From: a virus
Strand: one strand, 5' to 3'
Length of the DNA stretch: 33,042 nucleotides
Virus record (IMG/VR): IMGVR_UViG_3300032213_002628
Location: 1-33,042 of that record
Position numbers and translations under genes: made by a program. Of this stretch, positions 23,375 to 31,414 are shown one piece after another. Positions within the stretch are counted from its first letter, which is position 1. Every line of letters begins with the position of its first letter. A model generated the notes under the pieces. That model was not told where the DNA came from and did no database searches. It saw nothing but the letters and a program-made list of their open reading frames with translations.

Positions 23375-24196
23375 ATGGCGTACGTGATCACAGCAACAGA
23401 GTACCTGACTTTGCAAGGCGTCCCTTTGATGACGCCTGCTTGGTTCTGTGATGACTTCAGCGACCTCTTGAACGGTCCTACGGTCCGTGGCGCTGACATC
23501 CTTGTCGGCAGCCGCCCAGGGCAAGTAGCTCGCCGACGCACGTTTGACGCCCGCCAAGCGGTGCTCTCGTTCGTTATCTATGGCGACAAAGACACAGAGG
23601 GTGGCAACCACTCAACCATTCGCAGCGGCTTGCTCGCCAACATCGACGCTTTCAAGAGCTTGCTGACACCAAACATGGCGACAACTGCTGGCACTCATGA
23701 GCTTGCAATCATCACGCCGAGTTTCACCCGCGCCGCTCAAGTTCATGTCTCGCCAGACATCCAGTTGACGCAGCTTGGACCTGGAGCAGCTCGAGCAACT
23801 ATCACCGTGACGATTCCAGACGGAGTGTTCCGAAGCACTGACACAACAAGCCGCACGCTCACAAATCCCACAACGGCGACATTTACACAGCCTGGAACTA
23901 CCGGCGTGATCGATGCGTCAATCATCGTCACGGGAAGCGGTGACAGCATGACAATCGCAAACGCCACGAACTTGACGTCGTTGGTGTTTGGCGCGTCGTT
24001 CTCTGGCACGCTCGAGCTCAACTGCGCCAACTTTGCAGCATTCCGCAACAGCGCCAACGCGACCAACTACGTGCAAACAGTGTTCACCCCATTCTGGCTT
24101 CCATTGGCTGCCGGCGCGAACGCGCTCACTATCACCATCCCAAACGCGAGCACAGGCTTGACGCTTGAGATTGAGACCCGAGGCGCCTGGCTGTGA
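23375..24196 (+). CDS. Distal tail protein (minor tail protein)
   Basis: A 273-aa beta-rich protein one base after the tape measure stop, with GAGGGG upstream. The N-terminal part (about 1-110) has features of the distal tail fold: a PLMTPAWFCDDFSDLL start, then GSRPGQVARRR and SFVIYGDKD, and helices with LLANIDAFKSLL. The C-terminal part (about 140-273) is Thr/Asn-rich beta and resembles a carbohydrate-binding-like second domain. It would connect the tube to the hub encoded by the next gene (GTGA overlap). Confidence 0.82.
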   Translation: MAYVITATEYLTLQGVPLMTPAWFCDDFSDLLNGPTVRGADILVGSRPGQVARRRTFDARQAVLSFVIYGDKDTEGGNHSTIRSGLLANIDAFKSLLTPNMATTAGTHELAIITPSFTRAAQVHVSPDIQLTQLGPGAARATITVTIPDGVFRSTDTTSRTLTNPTTATFTQPGTTGVIDASIIVTGSGDSMTIANATNLTSLVFGASFSGTLELNCANFAAFRNSANATNYVQTVFTPFWLPLAAGANALTITIPNASTGLTLEIETRGAWL

Positions 24197-26559
24197 GAGA
24201 GTTCCTCACGTCCGCGCTGTTCGAACGTGACGGCTCGACGCTGCTTGAGTTCTTGCCAAACGCCTTTGGGCGGACATGGCTGGAAGAGCGCGACGGAGAG
24301 GGCAGCTTTTCGTTCTCGATCCCTGCCGAAAACGCGCTGAACATTCAGCCCGGCCGCGTTGTGAAGTTCTCTTGGGGACTTGGCAACTCTGCGTGGGTGT
24401 TTGCTGGCGTTGTGGAGAACTTAAGCTTTAGCAAGACAGGCGGCAACACCCAAGGCGAAGACCGCGTGACTGTCGTGTCTGGCCGCAGCGTCCGCTGCTT
24501 GCTTGAGAACGCCTTGGTGTATCCAAGCGGCGGCAAAGCCACACGCAAGTTCACCGGCAAAACACCAGGTTTCATTATGCGCACACTTATCGACGAAGCT
24601 CAAGCACGCGGCACCTTGACACAGCTTGACTACAGCTTCAGCGACACTCTTGACAGCTCTGGCGCAGCGTTTGCCAAGACTCTCACCGCTGACGAAACAG
24701 CGGGGACCACACTTGCTGAAGTTGCCATCAAGCACCAAGAGCTCGCAATCGACTACAACATCACACCTGACTTGGTCCTCGAGTACTACAACACTCGCGG
24801 CACCGATCGAACAGTGAGCGCGACGCCAGTGCATCTTCGTGTTGGGCACAGCATTGGCGAGCTCAGTGCAGAACACAGCGGACCGATCAAGAACAACGTC
24901 CTGGTTGGCTACGGTTCCGACCAGTTCACAGAGCGCGCCGACAACAGCAGCGTGGCGCTGTATGGCCGCCAAGAGACCTACCTCAACGTGACAAGCTCAA
25001 CCAACTTGACGCATGTGAACTTGGCCGCTGACCAGGTGTTGAATGAGACAGCAGCCCCAACTGACGGGATCACTGTTCAGCTTGACATCAATGGCCCTCA
25101 GCCATACGTTGACTTTTTTCTCTGTGACTACGTCTGGCTTGTGGACAACGAAGGCAGCCGCACCAAGTACCGCATCACCAGCATCACCGGCACTGAAGCA
25201 GACGACGGCACTGTGACGTTCGTGCCTGAGCTTGGCACATTGCGCGCTGACTTGACGCGACGCTTGAATCGCGCCCTTGCCCGCTTGGAAAGCGGCAACG
25301 CAAACGGCTTGAGCACTAGCGGCTCAAGCGTGGCTTCTGGAGGCGTGACATCTTCTGGCACTGTTGTGCTTCCTGACGGTTTGCTCATTCCTACCGCCAT
25401 TGCAACAACCTTCCCAATCGGCACCGACACACTGTTGCCTGAACCGTGGCGCGTGCCGACAAACACTCCCTTTGACATGTTCGACATGAGAACGCTTGGC
25501 TTCTGGCTGAACACGCTGGTGTACGTAGCCCAAGACTTGAACAACGTTTGGTTCACAGTGTTTCAGAACTACGACAACTTGACGCAGTTCAGCTTCAACC
25601 CAGCAGGAATCCTTGCCCAACCAACAAACTATGCACAAAGTGTTGACTTCAGACTCTTCAACGGCAGCCTTTACGCTTTCACTGCTTCGCACCTTCTGCA
25701 CTGGGCTGGTGGAGCTTGGGAAGTCATGTTCTACACGAGTGGGTACGAGGGCTTGGCTGTGAGAGAAGGTGACTTCTGGTGGCTTGTTGGCGGTATTGAC
25801 ACAGACAGCAAGAAAAACCATCTTTACAAGTTTGACCCGCTCAACGAAACGCTCACCAAGATTTGGAGCCCCAACCAGTCTGACAGTCTCTACAACACCC
25901 CGACGCACTTGGCTGTTGGCTATGGCCGCTTGTGGATTGGCTACACCTCGACCAAGGCCAGCGGCGATTCGTACAAGTACGTGACCGCGCTCACCGACAA
26001 CCCAACCGTTGTGACTGTTGCAGCCACAGTTAGCGACACGCCTGCCGACAGCTTTCAGGACTCTGCTTCAGTCCTCTTTGACGGACGCTTGATGCTGTTT
26101 TATGCCTTGCTCGAAAGCTCGCAAATCTTCAGCACGGCGCTGTACTGCATCAGCCCCAACGGCTCAGTGAGCACTCAGACAAACATTCTTCAGCCGCTTC
26201 ACACCCTTGTTGCCAACGGCAAGTACGTGTACCAGATTGGAACTCAGTCGCTCTCTTCGGCAACAACCCGCCGCGGTGGCGACACCGTTGGTTCGCCCAC
26301 TGGTTGGATCATCGTGTCGTCACAGTACGGAGACACTGTCTCGCTGAACTCGAACACGAACGTGTGCTGGCGCGTCGATGCCGTCAACTTCTACGGCAGC
26401 ACCAACATAGCCGAGCTGTGCAACACCAACGGAGAACAGAACTTCTACGCCCCCGGCCCCATCACTTGGTCAAACGACAAAGAAGACATCGTGTTGGACT
26501 TCACTTCTTACCGCACCTTGTATCGCTACAACATCGGTTCTTACCCGCCACTACCATAG
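24193..26559 (+). CDS. Tail hub / minor tail protein with propeller-like C-terminus
   Basis: A 788-aa protein starting at GTG 24193. The N-terminal half (1-370) matches the Gp37-like hub family of actinophages: EFLPNAFGRTWLEERDGEGSFSF, RVVKFSWGLGNSAWVFAGVVEN, and GFIMRTLIDEAQARG. A Gly/Ser-rich linker (about 370-400) leads to a different C-terminal half (about 410-788) with repeated short strands rich in Trp, Tyr and Phe (LYAFTASHLLHWAGGAWEVM, LAVGYGRLWIGYTS, VLFDGRLMLFYALL). The spacing resembles the blades of a beta-propeller. This half is probably a receptor-binding or sugar-binding domain. The propeller idea is inference from repeat pattern only. Confidence 0.85.
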   Translation: MREFLTSALFERDGSTLLEFLPNAFGRTWLEERDGEGSFSFSIPAENALNIQPGRVVKFSWGLGNSAWVFAGVVENLSFSKTGGNTQGEDRVTVVSGRSVRCLLENALVYPSGGKATRKFTGKTPGFIMRTLIDEAQARGTLTQLDYSFSDTLDSSGAAFAKTLTADETAGTTLAEVAIKHQELAIDYNITPDLVLEYYNTRGTDRTVSATPVHLRVGHSIGELSAEHSGPIKNNVLVGYGSDQFTERADNSSVALYGRQETYLNVTSSTNLTHVNLAADQVLNETAAPTDGITVQLDINGPQPYVDFFLCDYVWLVDNEGSRTKYRITSITGTEADDGTVTFVPELGTLRADLTRRLNRALARLESGNANGLSTSGSSVASGGVTSSGTVVLPDGLLIPTAIATTFPIGTDTLLPEPWRVPTNTPFDMFDMRTLGFWLNTLVYVAQDLNNVWFTVFQNYDNLTQFSFNPAGILAQPTNYAQSVDFRLFNGSLYAFTASHLLHWAGGAWEVMFYTSGYEGLAVREGDFWWLVGGIDTDSKKNHLYKFDPLNETLTKIWSPNQSDSLYNTPTHLAVGYGRLWIGYTSTKASGDSYKYVTALTDNPTVVTVAATVSDTPADSFQDSASVLFDGRLMLFYALLESSQIFSTALYCISPNGSVSTQTNILQPLHTLVANGKYVYQIGTQSLSSATTRRGGDTVGSPTGWIIVSSQYGDTVSLNSNTNVCWRVDAVNFYGSTNIAELCNTNGEQNFYAPGPITWSNDKEDIVLDFTSYRTLYRYNIGSYPPLP

Positions 26560-26570
26560 GAGGACACTTG
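26558..26570 (+). promoter_or_regulatory. Ribosome binding site deciding a TTG start for the lysin
   Basis: A full AGGAGG (26558-26563) is followed after 4 bases by an in-frame TTG (26568). The only longer starts would overlap deeply into the tail hub gene, and the next ATG would delete part of the enzyme's N-terminus. Confidence 0.8.
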
Positions 26571-27116
26571 CTGCCCGTTTCAACATTTATCAAACCAAGC
26601 TGCTTGAACAACCAAGAGAACGGCAAACTGTCTGGCGACCTCTTGGTGGCTTGTGGCCTTGGCCGTTCAGTCATGATTCAACCAGCAGCTCGAGGCATGC
26701 TGGCAATGTTGGCGGCGATGCACGACGCTGGCTTCATCATGGCATCTGTAGGTACCTACAGAACGTTTGACCAACAAGTTGAGCTTTTCAACAAACGGTA
26801 CACTCGCGTGAAGCTTCCAACGCGCCCAACCAAGGTCTGGAACAACAAGACCTACTGGCAAAAGCCACGCACCGCAATGGCGGCAACGCCTGGCACCTCA
26901 AATCATGGCTGGGGATGCGCTGTGGACTTTGCAGAGTATCGCAACGGCAAAGTTGTATCAATCACACCCAAGGCCGTTGCTTGGCTTGTCGAAAACGCTG
27001 CCACTTACGGCTTCAGCGCTGAAGCGCAATCAGAGCCTTGGCACTGGCGGTGGAATGCAGGCGACAAGATGCCACAAGCTGTACGCAACCACGAGAACCA
27101 ACCCACAGCCTTATGA
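26568..27116 (+). CDS. Endolysin, M15-type D-alanyl-D-alanine peptidase
   Basis: A 182-aa zinc peptidase expected to cut peptide cross-links in the host cell wall at lysis. The M15 motifs are complete: SNHGWGCAVD gives His113 and Asp120 as metal ligands, and EPWHW gives catalytic Glu156 and ligand His159. Upstream is the usual SVGTYRTFDQQVELF segment. The protein is a single catalytic domain with no visible wall-binding repeat or signal peptide, so export would need a holin. It starts at TTG 26568 after AGGAGG. The next gene overlaps its stop by ATGA and encodes a membrane protein, giving a lysis pair. Confidence 0.93.
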   Translation: MLPVSTFIKPSCLNNQENGKLSGDLLVACGLGRSVMIQPAARGMLAMLAAMHDAGFIMASVGTYRTFDQQVELFNKRYTRVKLPTRPTKVWNNKTYWQKPRTAMAATPGTSNHGWGCAVDFAEYRNGKVVSITPKAVAWLVENAATYGFSAEAQSEPWHWRWNAGDKMPQAVRNHENQPTAL

Positions 27117-27397
27117 CAGAGATCATTCTTGCAGCTATCACAACGCTGCCCCCGACCTTAGTGGCCTTGGCCGCTCTAATCAAAACGACAAAGCTTGGCA
27201 AAGCTACTGAGCAGGTAAACCGAGCGGTGAATCATCAGCCAGCAGACGCGCCGACACTCATTTCGCGCATCATCGCCATGGAGTCGCACTTGTGCCAGAT
27301 TGACACCACCACTCAGGCAACCGCTCAAAAGGTGAACACCTTAACCTACGAGCAAAACCGACACCTTGCTTGGCATCAAGCACGCTCAGAGGACTGA
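27113..27397 (+). CDS. Holin-like membrane protein (94 aa)
   Basis: The ATG overlaps the endolysin stop (ATGA). One N-terminal hydrophobic helix (IILAAITTLPPTLVALAALI, about 3-22) is followed by a basic residue cluster and a polar, probably coiled-coil C-terminus (about 30-94). This layout resembles the single-helix holin-like proteins (DUF2746 type) beside lysins in mycobacteriophages. It is the best candidate to let the endolysin out. A second holin-like segment exists in the leftward operon near 2426-2611. Confidence 0.75.
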   Translation: MTEIILAAITTLPPTLVALAALIKTTKLGKATEQVNRAVNHQPADAPTLISRIIAMESHLCQIDTTTQATAQKVNTLTYEQNRHLAWHQARSED

Positions 27398-27423
27398 CCA
27401 CGCTCAGCAGCACCATTGTATGC

Positions 27424-27627
27424 ATGACCTGGAGAGACAAAGCAGCTTGCAAAGCAATGGGCGTGGCCGCGTTCTTCTCACGCCGCGAGACGCCTGCAAA
27501 CCAGCAAGCGCTCTCAGCTTGTTCTGGGTGCCAGGTCAAAGCAGAGTGCTTGACCTATGTCAAGGCCACCGAGGGTGACGGCTTGCGCTACGGCATCTGG
27601 GGAGCTACCCAAGCTAGCGACCGCTAA
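27424..27627 (+). CDS. whiB: WhiB-family Fe-S regulator
   Basis: A 67-aa WhiB-like protein, a family found in Actinobacteria and their phages. The four iron-sulfur ligands are present: Cys9, then Cys33-x2-Cys36-x5-Cys42. The WRDKAAC start and the GIWG turn (57-60) are family hallmarks; the turn is followed by Ala rather than the usual second Gly. The basic C-terminal tail that binds DNA in many host WhiB proteins is missing; the protein ends 7 residues after the turn. Host WhiB proteins act by binding sigma factor region 4, and the mycophage TM4 homologue down-regulates the host gene. ATG 27424 is the only usual start; its ribosome binding site is weak. The gene is convergent with an HTH gene, the stop codons overlapping. 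Confidence 0.92.
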   Translation: MTWRDKAACKAMGVAAFFSRRETPANQQALSACSGCQVKAECLTYVKATEGDGLRYGIWGATQASDR

Positions 27628-27869
27628 GGCTGTGCCGGCCTTGGTGCTGGCTTCAAGAGCGACTGCACAACCCAGCGGCTAACGCCAAGCGACGCGGCAA
27701 TCTTGCGAACGCTCTTGCCTTGCTTGTGCATGTTGATGACAGCACCCTCGCGAAGGCTGGCAATAACGAGTCGCTCAGACTCCACCTCTTGAAGCCACTT
27801 GGTGCACATCTGTGCGAGCTCTTCTTCTGTGTTGGCGTTCTTGAGCTGGTTGGAAATGTCAAAAGGCAT
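27624..27869 (-). CDS. Small HTH DNA-binding protein (81 aa)
   Basis: Start ATG 27869 on the leftward strand. The N-terminal half is helical and acidic (NTEEELAQMCTKWLQEVESE), and the C-terminal half has a helix-turn-helix of resolvase/AraC-like pattern (GKSVRKIAASLGVSRWVVQS), followed by a Pro-rich end. It lies divergently from the RecT-led early operon, with 107 bases between the start codons. It is thus well placed to control that operon and could be the lysogeny or early repressor; this is inference. Its stop overlaps the WhiB stop in a tail-to-tail arrangement. Confidence 0.78.
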   Translation of the reverse strand: MPFDISNQLKNANTEEELAQMCTKWLQEVESERLVIASLREGAVINMHKQGKSVRKIAASLGVSRWVVQSLLKPAPRPAQP

Positions 27870-27929
27870 GCCATGAACAGTCCGTCCGTGGCCCAAGCCG
27901 CACACGACGCCACATGGTTGCAAAAACCG

Positions 27930-27959
27930 TTGCTGGCCTGCGTGCGCATTCTTTCTAGT
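27930..27959 (+). promoter_or_regulatory. Possible early promoter before the RecT operon
   Basis: TTGCTG (27930-27935) and TCTAGT (27954-27959) are spaced by 18 bases. Both match the usual boxes only partly. Transcription would begin about 10 bases before ATG 27977, a very short leader. The position, between divergent HTH and early genes, is where a controlled promoter is expected. Confidence 0.35.
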
Positions 27960-27976
27960 GGCGCACCTTGGAAGGC

Positions 27977-28858
27977 ATGCAAGCCACATCATCACCCCTC
28001 ACAATCATCGACGACCAACAAGCCTGGACAACCGAACAGGTCGCCGCTCTACGCCAGCTTGGAGCAGACAAGGCCACAAGCCACGACCTGCAACTCTTCT
28101 TCCACCAATGCAAGGCCACAGGGCTTGACCCGTTCCGTCGCCAGATCTACCTAATCGGACGCTTTGACAGTAGAGCAGGCACGACCAAGTACGTCGCCCA
28201 AACCAGCATTGACGGCTACCGCATCGTGGCGGACCGTTCAGGCGTGTTTGCAGGGTGTGAGGAGACGTGGCAGACAGACGCAAACGGACGCCTTCTCAGC
28301 GCCACCGTGGTCGCTCGTAAGGTCGTTGCCGGCATCGTCTGCGAGTTCTCAGCAACCGCGCACTGGGACGAATACGTCCAGACCACCCGCGAAGGCAAGC
28401 CAATGGGTCTGTGGGCAAAGCTGCCGCACCGCATGCTCAGCAAATGCGCAGAGGCCACCAGCTTGCGCCGTGCGTTTGCAAACGAGCTGGGCGGCATCTA
28501 CACCGCCGAAGAGATGCAGCAATCAGACCAAGCAGCGCCGCCGATCTTGAACTGGCCAAAGCAGCCAGCAGAGCCAAAGCAGCCAGAAGCTGAAGCAGCG
28601 CCGATTGAAGAGGACTTGTTCGATATCTCAATCGAACCGCAGCCAGAACCAGCGGCAACATCAGCAGCCCCGCCAAAGGCCATCACGGCTTCACAGGTCA
28701 AGCGCGTGCATGCCCTGACTACGAAACTTGGCATTTCCGACGAGCAGTATCGCGCCCGCTTGTCGTCGCTGTATGAGGTGACCACAAGCAAGGACCTCAC
28801 TCAAGCCCAAGCCGCTGACTTGATTCGCCGCCTTGAAGAAGCAAGCCCAAAGGCCTGA
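27977..28858 (+). CDS. RecT/Bet-like single-strand annealing protein
   Basis: A 293-aa recombination protein. The family core lies at about 40-190: a DLQLFFHQCKATGLDPFRRQ start, QIYLIGRF, the QTSIDGYRIVADRSGVFAG motif, and KLPHRMLSKCAEATSLRRAFANELGGIYTAEEM. A Pro/Glu/Ala-rich linker follows (about 195-235). The C-terminal domain (about 237-293) reads ASQVKRVHALTTKLGISDEQ and resembles the small domain of Mu gp16-like proteins. It would pair complementary DNA strands during phage recombination. ATG 27977 has almost no ribosome binding site (GGAAGG only one base away), so a short or absent leader is possible. No matching exonuclease gene was seen. Confidence 0.88.
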   Translation: MQATSSPLTIIDDQQAWTTEQVAALRQLGADKATSHDLQLFFHQCKATGLDPFRRQIYLIGRFDSRAGTTKYVAQTSIDGYRIVADRSGVFAGCEETWQTDANGRLLSATVVARKVVAGIVCEFSATAHWDEYVQTTREGKPMGLWAKLPHRMLSKCAEATSLRRAFANELGGIYTAEEMQQSDQAAPPILNWPKQPAEPKQPEAEAAPIEEDLFDISIEPQPEPAATSAAPPKAITASQVKRVHALTTKLGISDEQYRARLSSLYEVTTSKDLTQAQAADLIRRLEEASPKA

Positions 28859-28861
28859 GCC

Positions 28862-29077
28862 ATGGGTGAGCGATTACCGATTGAACCACTGCAACAAGCA
28901 GTGAGAGCCAAGAGCTTGCGCGACTTTCTTGCAGCGTGTGACATCAACCACAGACGCTACAAGCAAATGCTCGAGAGAGGCTTGAGTATCAAGACAGCTG
29001 ACACCGTTGCAACGCGCTGTGGCTTTCACCCTGCTGAAGTTTGGCCGCAATGGCTCGACGTGCTTGCAGCATGCTAA
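28862..29077 (+). CDS. Small HTH-type protein of actinophages (71 aa)
   Basis: A 71-aa helical protein starting 3 bases after the RecT gene. A helix-turn-helix-like part (SLRDFLAACDINHRRYKQML) is followed by the pattern TADTVATRCGFHPAEVWPQW. Small actinophage DNA-binding proteins commonly end in such a domain. It lacks a dimerisation region. It may be a regulator or a replication accessory protein. The RusA-like gene starts within its last codons (ATGCTAA). Confidence 0.75.
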   Translation: MGERLPIEPLQQAVRAKSLRDFLAACDINHRRYKQMLERGLSIKTADTVATRCGFHPAEVWPQWLDVLAAC

Positions 29078-29460
29078 CGCTGATCTTTGAAGCGCCGAAC
29101 AGGCCGTTGAGCATCAACGAAGCCAACGGCATGCACTGGGCAGCCAAGCGGCGTCGTTTGGAGCCTTGGCGCGACGCTGTGTGGCTCGCCTGGAAGACGC
29201 TCGACCCTAAAGAGCTCGACGCCTTCTTGAAAGACCATGGCGTCATTGAAGTGGCCGTCACGTTGCCGTTTGCAAGAGCTGGCAGGCGTGATCCGCATAA
29301 CTACACGTCGACGATGGCAAAGGCCATTGTAGACGAACTTGTCAAGTCTGGCATGGCGCCAGATGACACCCCAGAGTTCGTGACAGTTTCCGAGCCCAAG
29401 CTGCTTGTCAGTTCGAGTCTTGTCGCGACTGTGGAGCTAACCAAAAGGAGAACAATGTGA
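29071..29460 (+). CDS. RusA-like Holliday junction resolvase
   Basis: A 129-aa RusA-family nuclease expected to cut branched DNA before packaging. ATG 29071 is chosen because it overlaps the preceding stop and gives the family-typical start (LTLIFEAPNRPLSINEANG); longer in-frame starts lie inside the previous gene. The catalytic region has RRDPHNYTSTMAKAIVDEL and GMAPDDTPEFV. In E. coli RusA the first motif is RDxDN; here the second Asp is replaced by His, a variant I recall from other actinophages. The remaining acidic residues are kept. It overlaps the next gene by GTGA. Confidence 0.85.
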   Translation: MLTLIFEAPNRPLSINEANGMHWAAKRRRLEPWRDAVWLAWKTLDPKELDAFLKDHGVIEVAVTLPFARAGRRDPHNYTSTMAKAIVDELVKSGMAPDDTPEFVTVSEPKLLVSSSLVATVELTKRRTM

Positions 29461-29810
29461 ACAAGACCTTAAAGCTTATGGAGGGCGTGAAGCCCAAGAA
29501 CAGGCTCTCAGAAGACAGGCCAATCGACATCAACAACACGATTGAGTTCTTAAAGCGCTACGACATCACAACGGTGTTCGTGAAGGTGGCAAACGAGGAC
29601 ACTGACGGCATGCGCCAATGCGTCCATTGCCACAAAGTGCAACCAGTCGTCAACTACGTCGCCAAACGCCTGCGTGAGCCCAAGCGCAAGTACTTCAGAT
29701 CAAAGGTTGCTGAACAGCGCAAAGAGAACCCTTCTACAAACATTCGCGTCTGTATGACGTGCCGCACAGAGCAAGGCGTCAACTGGCGCAAAGGCTTGAG
29801 CGACAAGTGA
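29457..29810 (+). CDS. Hypothetical zinc-ribbon-like protein (117 aa)
   Basis: Starts at GTG 29457 inside the RusA-like gene's stop. Two Cys pairs (Cys55-x2-Cys58 and Cys99-x2-Cys102) are 40 residues apart and could form one zinc ribbon around a very basic helix (RLREPKRKYFRSKVAEQRKE). No family is recognised. Its place between resolvase and helicase suggests a DNA or RNA binding role in replication. Overlapping starts at both ends support translation. Confidence 0.72.
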   Translation: MNKTLKLMEGVKPKNRLSEDRPIDINNTIEFLKRYDITTVFVKVANEDTDGMRQCVHCHKVQPVVNYVAKRLREPKRKYFRSKVAEQRKENPSTNIRVCMTCRTEQGVNWRKGLSDK

Positions 29811-31414
29811 GCAGGAACGCGCCACCAGTAAATCAACTGGCAGAACAAGAGCTCTTAGGCGCTTGCATCACCAGCCGCGAAGCGCTCAACATAGTCGTCG
29901 ATCAGATTGAACCTTCTACGTTTTACACGCCAGCGCACGCGACAGTCTATGCCGCGGCATGCCGTGCTGCTATTGAAGGAGAGCTGACCCCGTCTGCCGT
30001 AGTTGAAGCCCTACGCGGCAGCAACGAACTGGGGATGATTGGCGGCGAAAAGCTGATTGAGAGCCTGGCAGAGAAAGCCTGCCACAAGGACGACGTGATG
30101 AAGATTGCTGGGATTGTTCACGACCTTCACCGCAAACGCGAAACCATCGTAGCAGCTCGGGAAGTCGCTCAGACCGTACTCGAAGGCGGAGACGACGCCA
30201 GCGCGTTTGAGCGCCTACTGGCAGCACGCAGCGCCACAAGCTCAAACAGTGGATGGACAGAGCTTGGCGGCATCGTCACCGCAGTGATCGAGGGCACTCA
30301 CAAACGCCAAGAGCCGACGATGCTGGAACGTGAAGACGGCGCGTGCTTGCTGTATGAAGCAAAGCTGAACTGGATTGCCGGGCCGCCCGAGTCTCAAAAG
30401 AGCTACCTGGCCGTGCTTGCTTTGGTGCAAGAGATGGAGAAAGGCCGCCCCGTCGTCTACGTCGATTTCGAAGAGTCAGACGGCATCACCATTGGCGAGC
30501 GTTTGGTGGCTGTGGCGACAGCACGCGGCGTTATGCCTGACATTCTCATGCAATGGACTCAGGGCACTGATCGTCTCTTCTTCTACACCAACGCCCGAAC
30601 CCTCACAAACAAAGTAAGAGCAAAGGTCTTGCAAGTGATTCGCAACGGCGCTCGCTTGGTCATTCTTGACGGCTGTGCCGCGGCAATGGGTGCTGCCAAC
30701 CTTGAAGAGGACAAAGCCAAGGACGTCTCGCTCTGGCTCAGTGGGTCCGTGTGGCCGTTCGTGCAGGCCTCTGCCGGCGTTCTTGTGATTGACCACGTGG
30801 TCAAGAGCAGCGGCGCCCCAGGCACAACCAGCGGCTTTGCAGCGCGCTCACCTCGTGGGTCTGGCGCCAAGCTTGCAGCTGTCTCTGGCGTGACCTTGAT
30901 GGCTGAACCAAAAGAAGCAGGATCAGCCTTCACAGAAGGCCGCGTCGAGATCAGCATTACCAAGGACCGCCCCGGCCGAGTCCGTGTCATCAAGCGCGGC
31001 GTGCGCCGTTTGGCAGGAATGCTCATCAGCACCCCGGTCAACATCGAAGGCATTGAAGCCACCTTGTTGCGAGTTGTCGATCCAGAGGACGATCAAGACG
31101 GTGAGTTGGCAGCTGAAGAACGCAAAGCCAAGTGGGCACGCGTTGCAGCACAGCAAATCAGCCGCGCACTGAAAGAGAACAGAGAACCGATGAGTAAGAC
31201 ACAGATTCGAGAAGCGCTTGCACAACGAGCAGCCGACAATGGACGCAAAGGCCTGCGCGGCGAAACCGTCGTCGAAGGGTTTGACTTCCTCGTGGCCAAC
31301 GGTTGGGCAGAGCTTAGCAAGGAAGGGCGCGAACAACGCCTGACTTTGATTCGTGAGTACGACGAGAAGTACGGCAACTTGAAACCTGAAGACGTGACAG
31401 AGGACCCCTTCTAA
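29807..31414 (+). CDS. DnaB-N/RecA-type ATPase (replicative helicase-like)
   Basis: A 535-aa protein from GTG 29807 (GTGA overlap). Residues 8-110 are a DnaB-like N-terminal domain (LAEQELLGACITSREALNIV). Residues 170-400 are a RecA-fold ATPase of the AAA_25/RepA type, with Walker B LVILD (284-288). Walker A is GPPESQKS (192-199), where the usual Gly before Lys is Gln197. YVDFEES (218-224) and VLVIDHVVK (325-333) are typical of the family. The C-terminal part (about 440-535) looks like a winged helix (MSKTQIREALAQRA). It is likely the helicase or loader of phage replication. No primase or polymerase gene accompanies it, so host enzymes would do the rest. It overlaps the sigma gene by one base. 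Confidence 0.85.
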   Translation: MSRNAPPVNQLAEQELLGACITSREALNIVVDQIEPSTFYTPAHATVYAAACRAAIEGELTPSAVVEALRGSNELGMIGGEKLIESLAEKACHKDDVMKIAGIVHDLHRKRETIVAAREVAQTVLEGGDDASAFERLLAARSATSSNSGWTELGGIVTAVIEGTHKRQEPTMLEREDGACLLYEAKLNWIAGPPESQKSYLAVLALVQEMEKGRPVVYVDFEESDGITIGERLVAVATARGVMPDILMQWTQGTDRLFFYTNARTLTNKVRAKVLQVIRNGARLVILDGCAAAMGAANLEEDKAKDVSLWLSGSVWPFVQASAGVLVIDHVVKSSGAPGTTSGFAARSPRGSGAKLAAVSGVTLMAEPKEAGSAFTEGRVEISITKDRPGRVRVIKRGVRRLAGMLISTPVNIEGIEATLLRVVDPEDDQDGELAAEERKAKWARVAAQQISRALKENREPMSKTQIREALAQRAADNGRKGLRGETVVEGFDFLVANGWAELSKEGREQRLTLIREYDEKYGNLKPEDVTEDPF

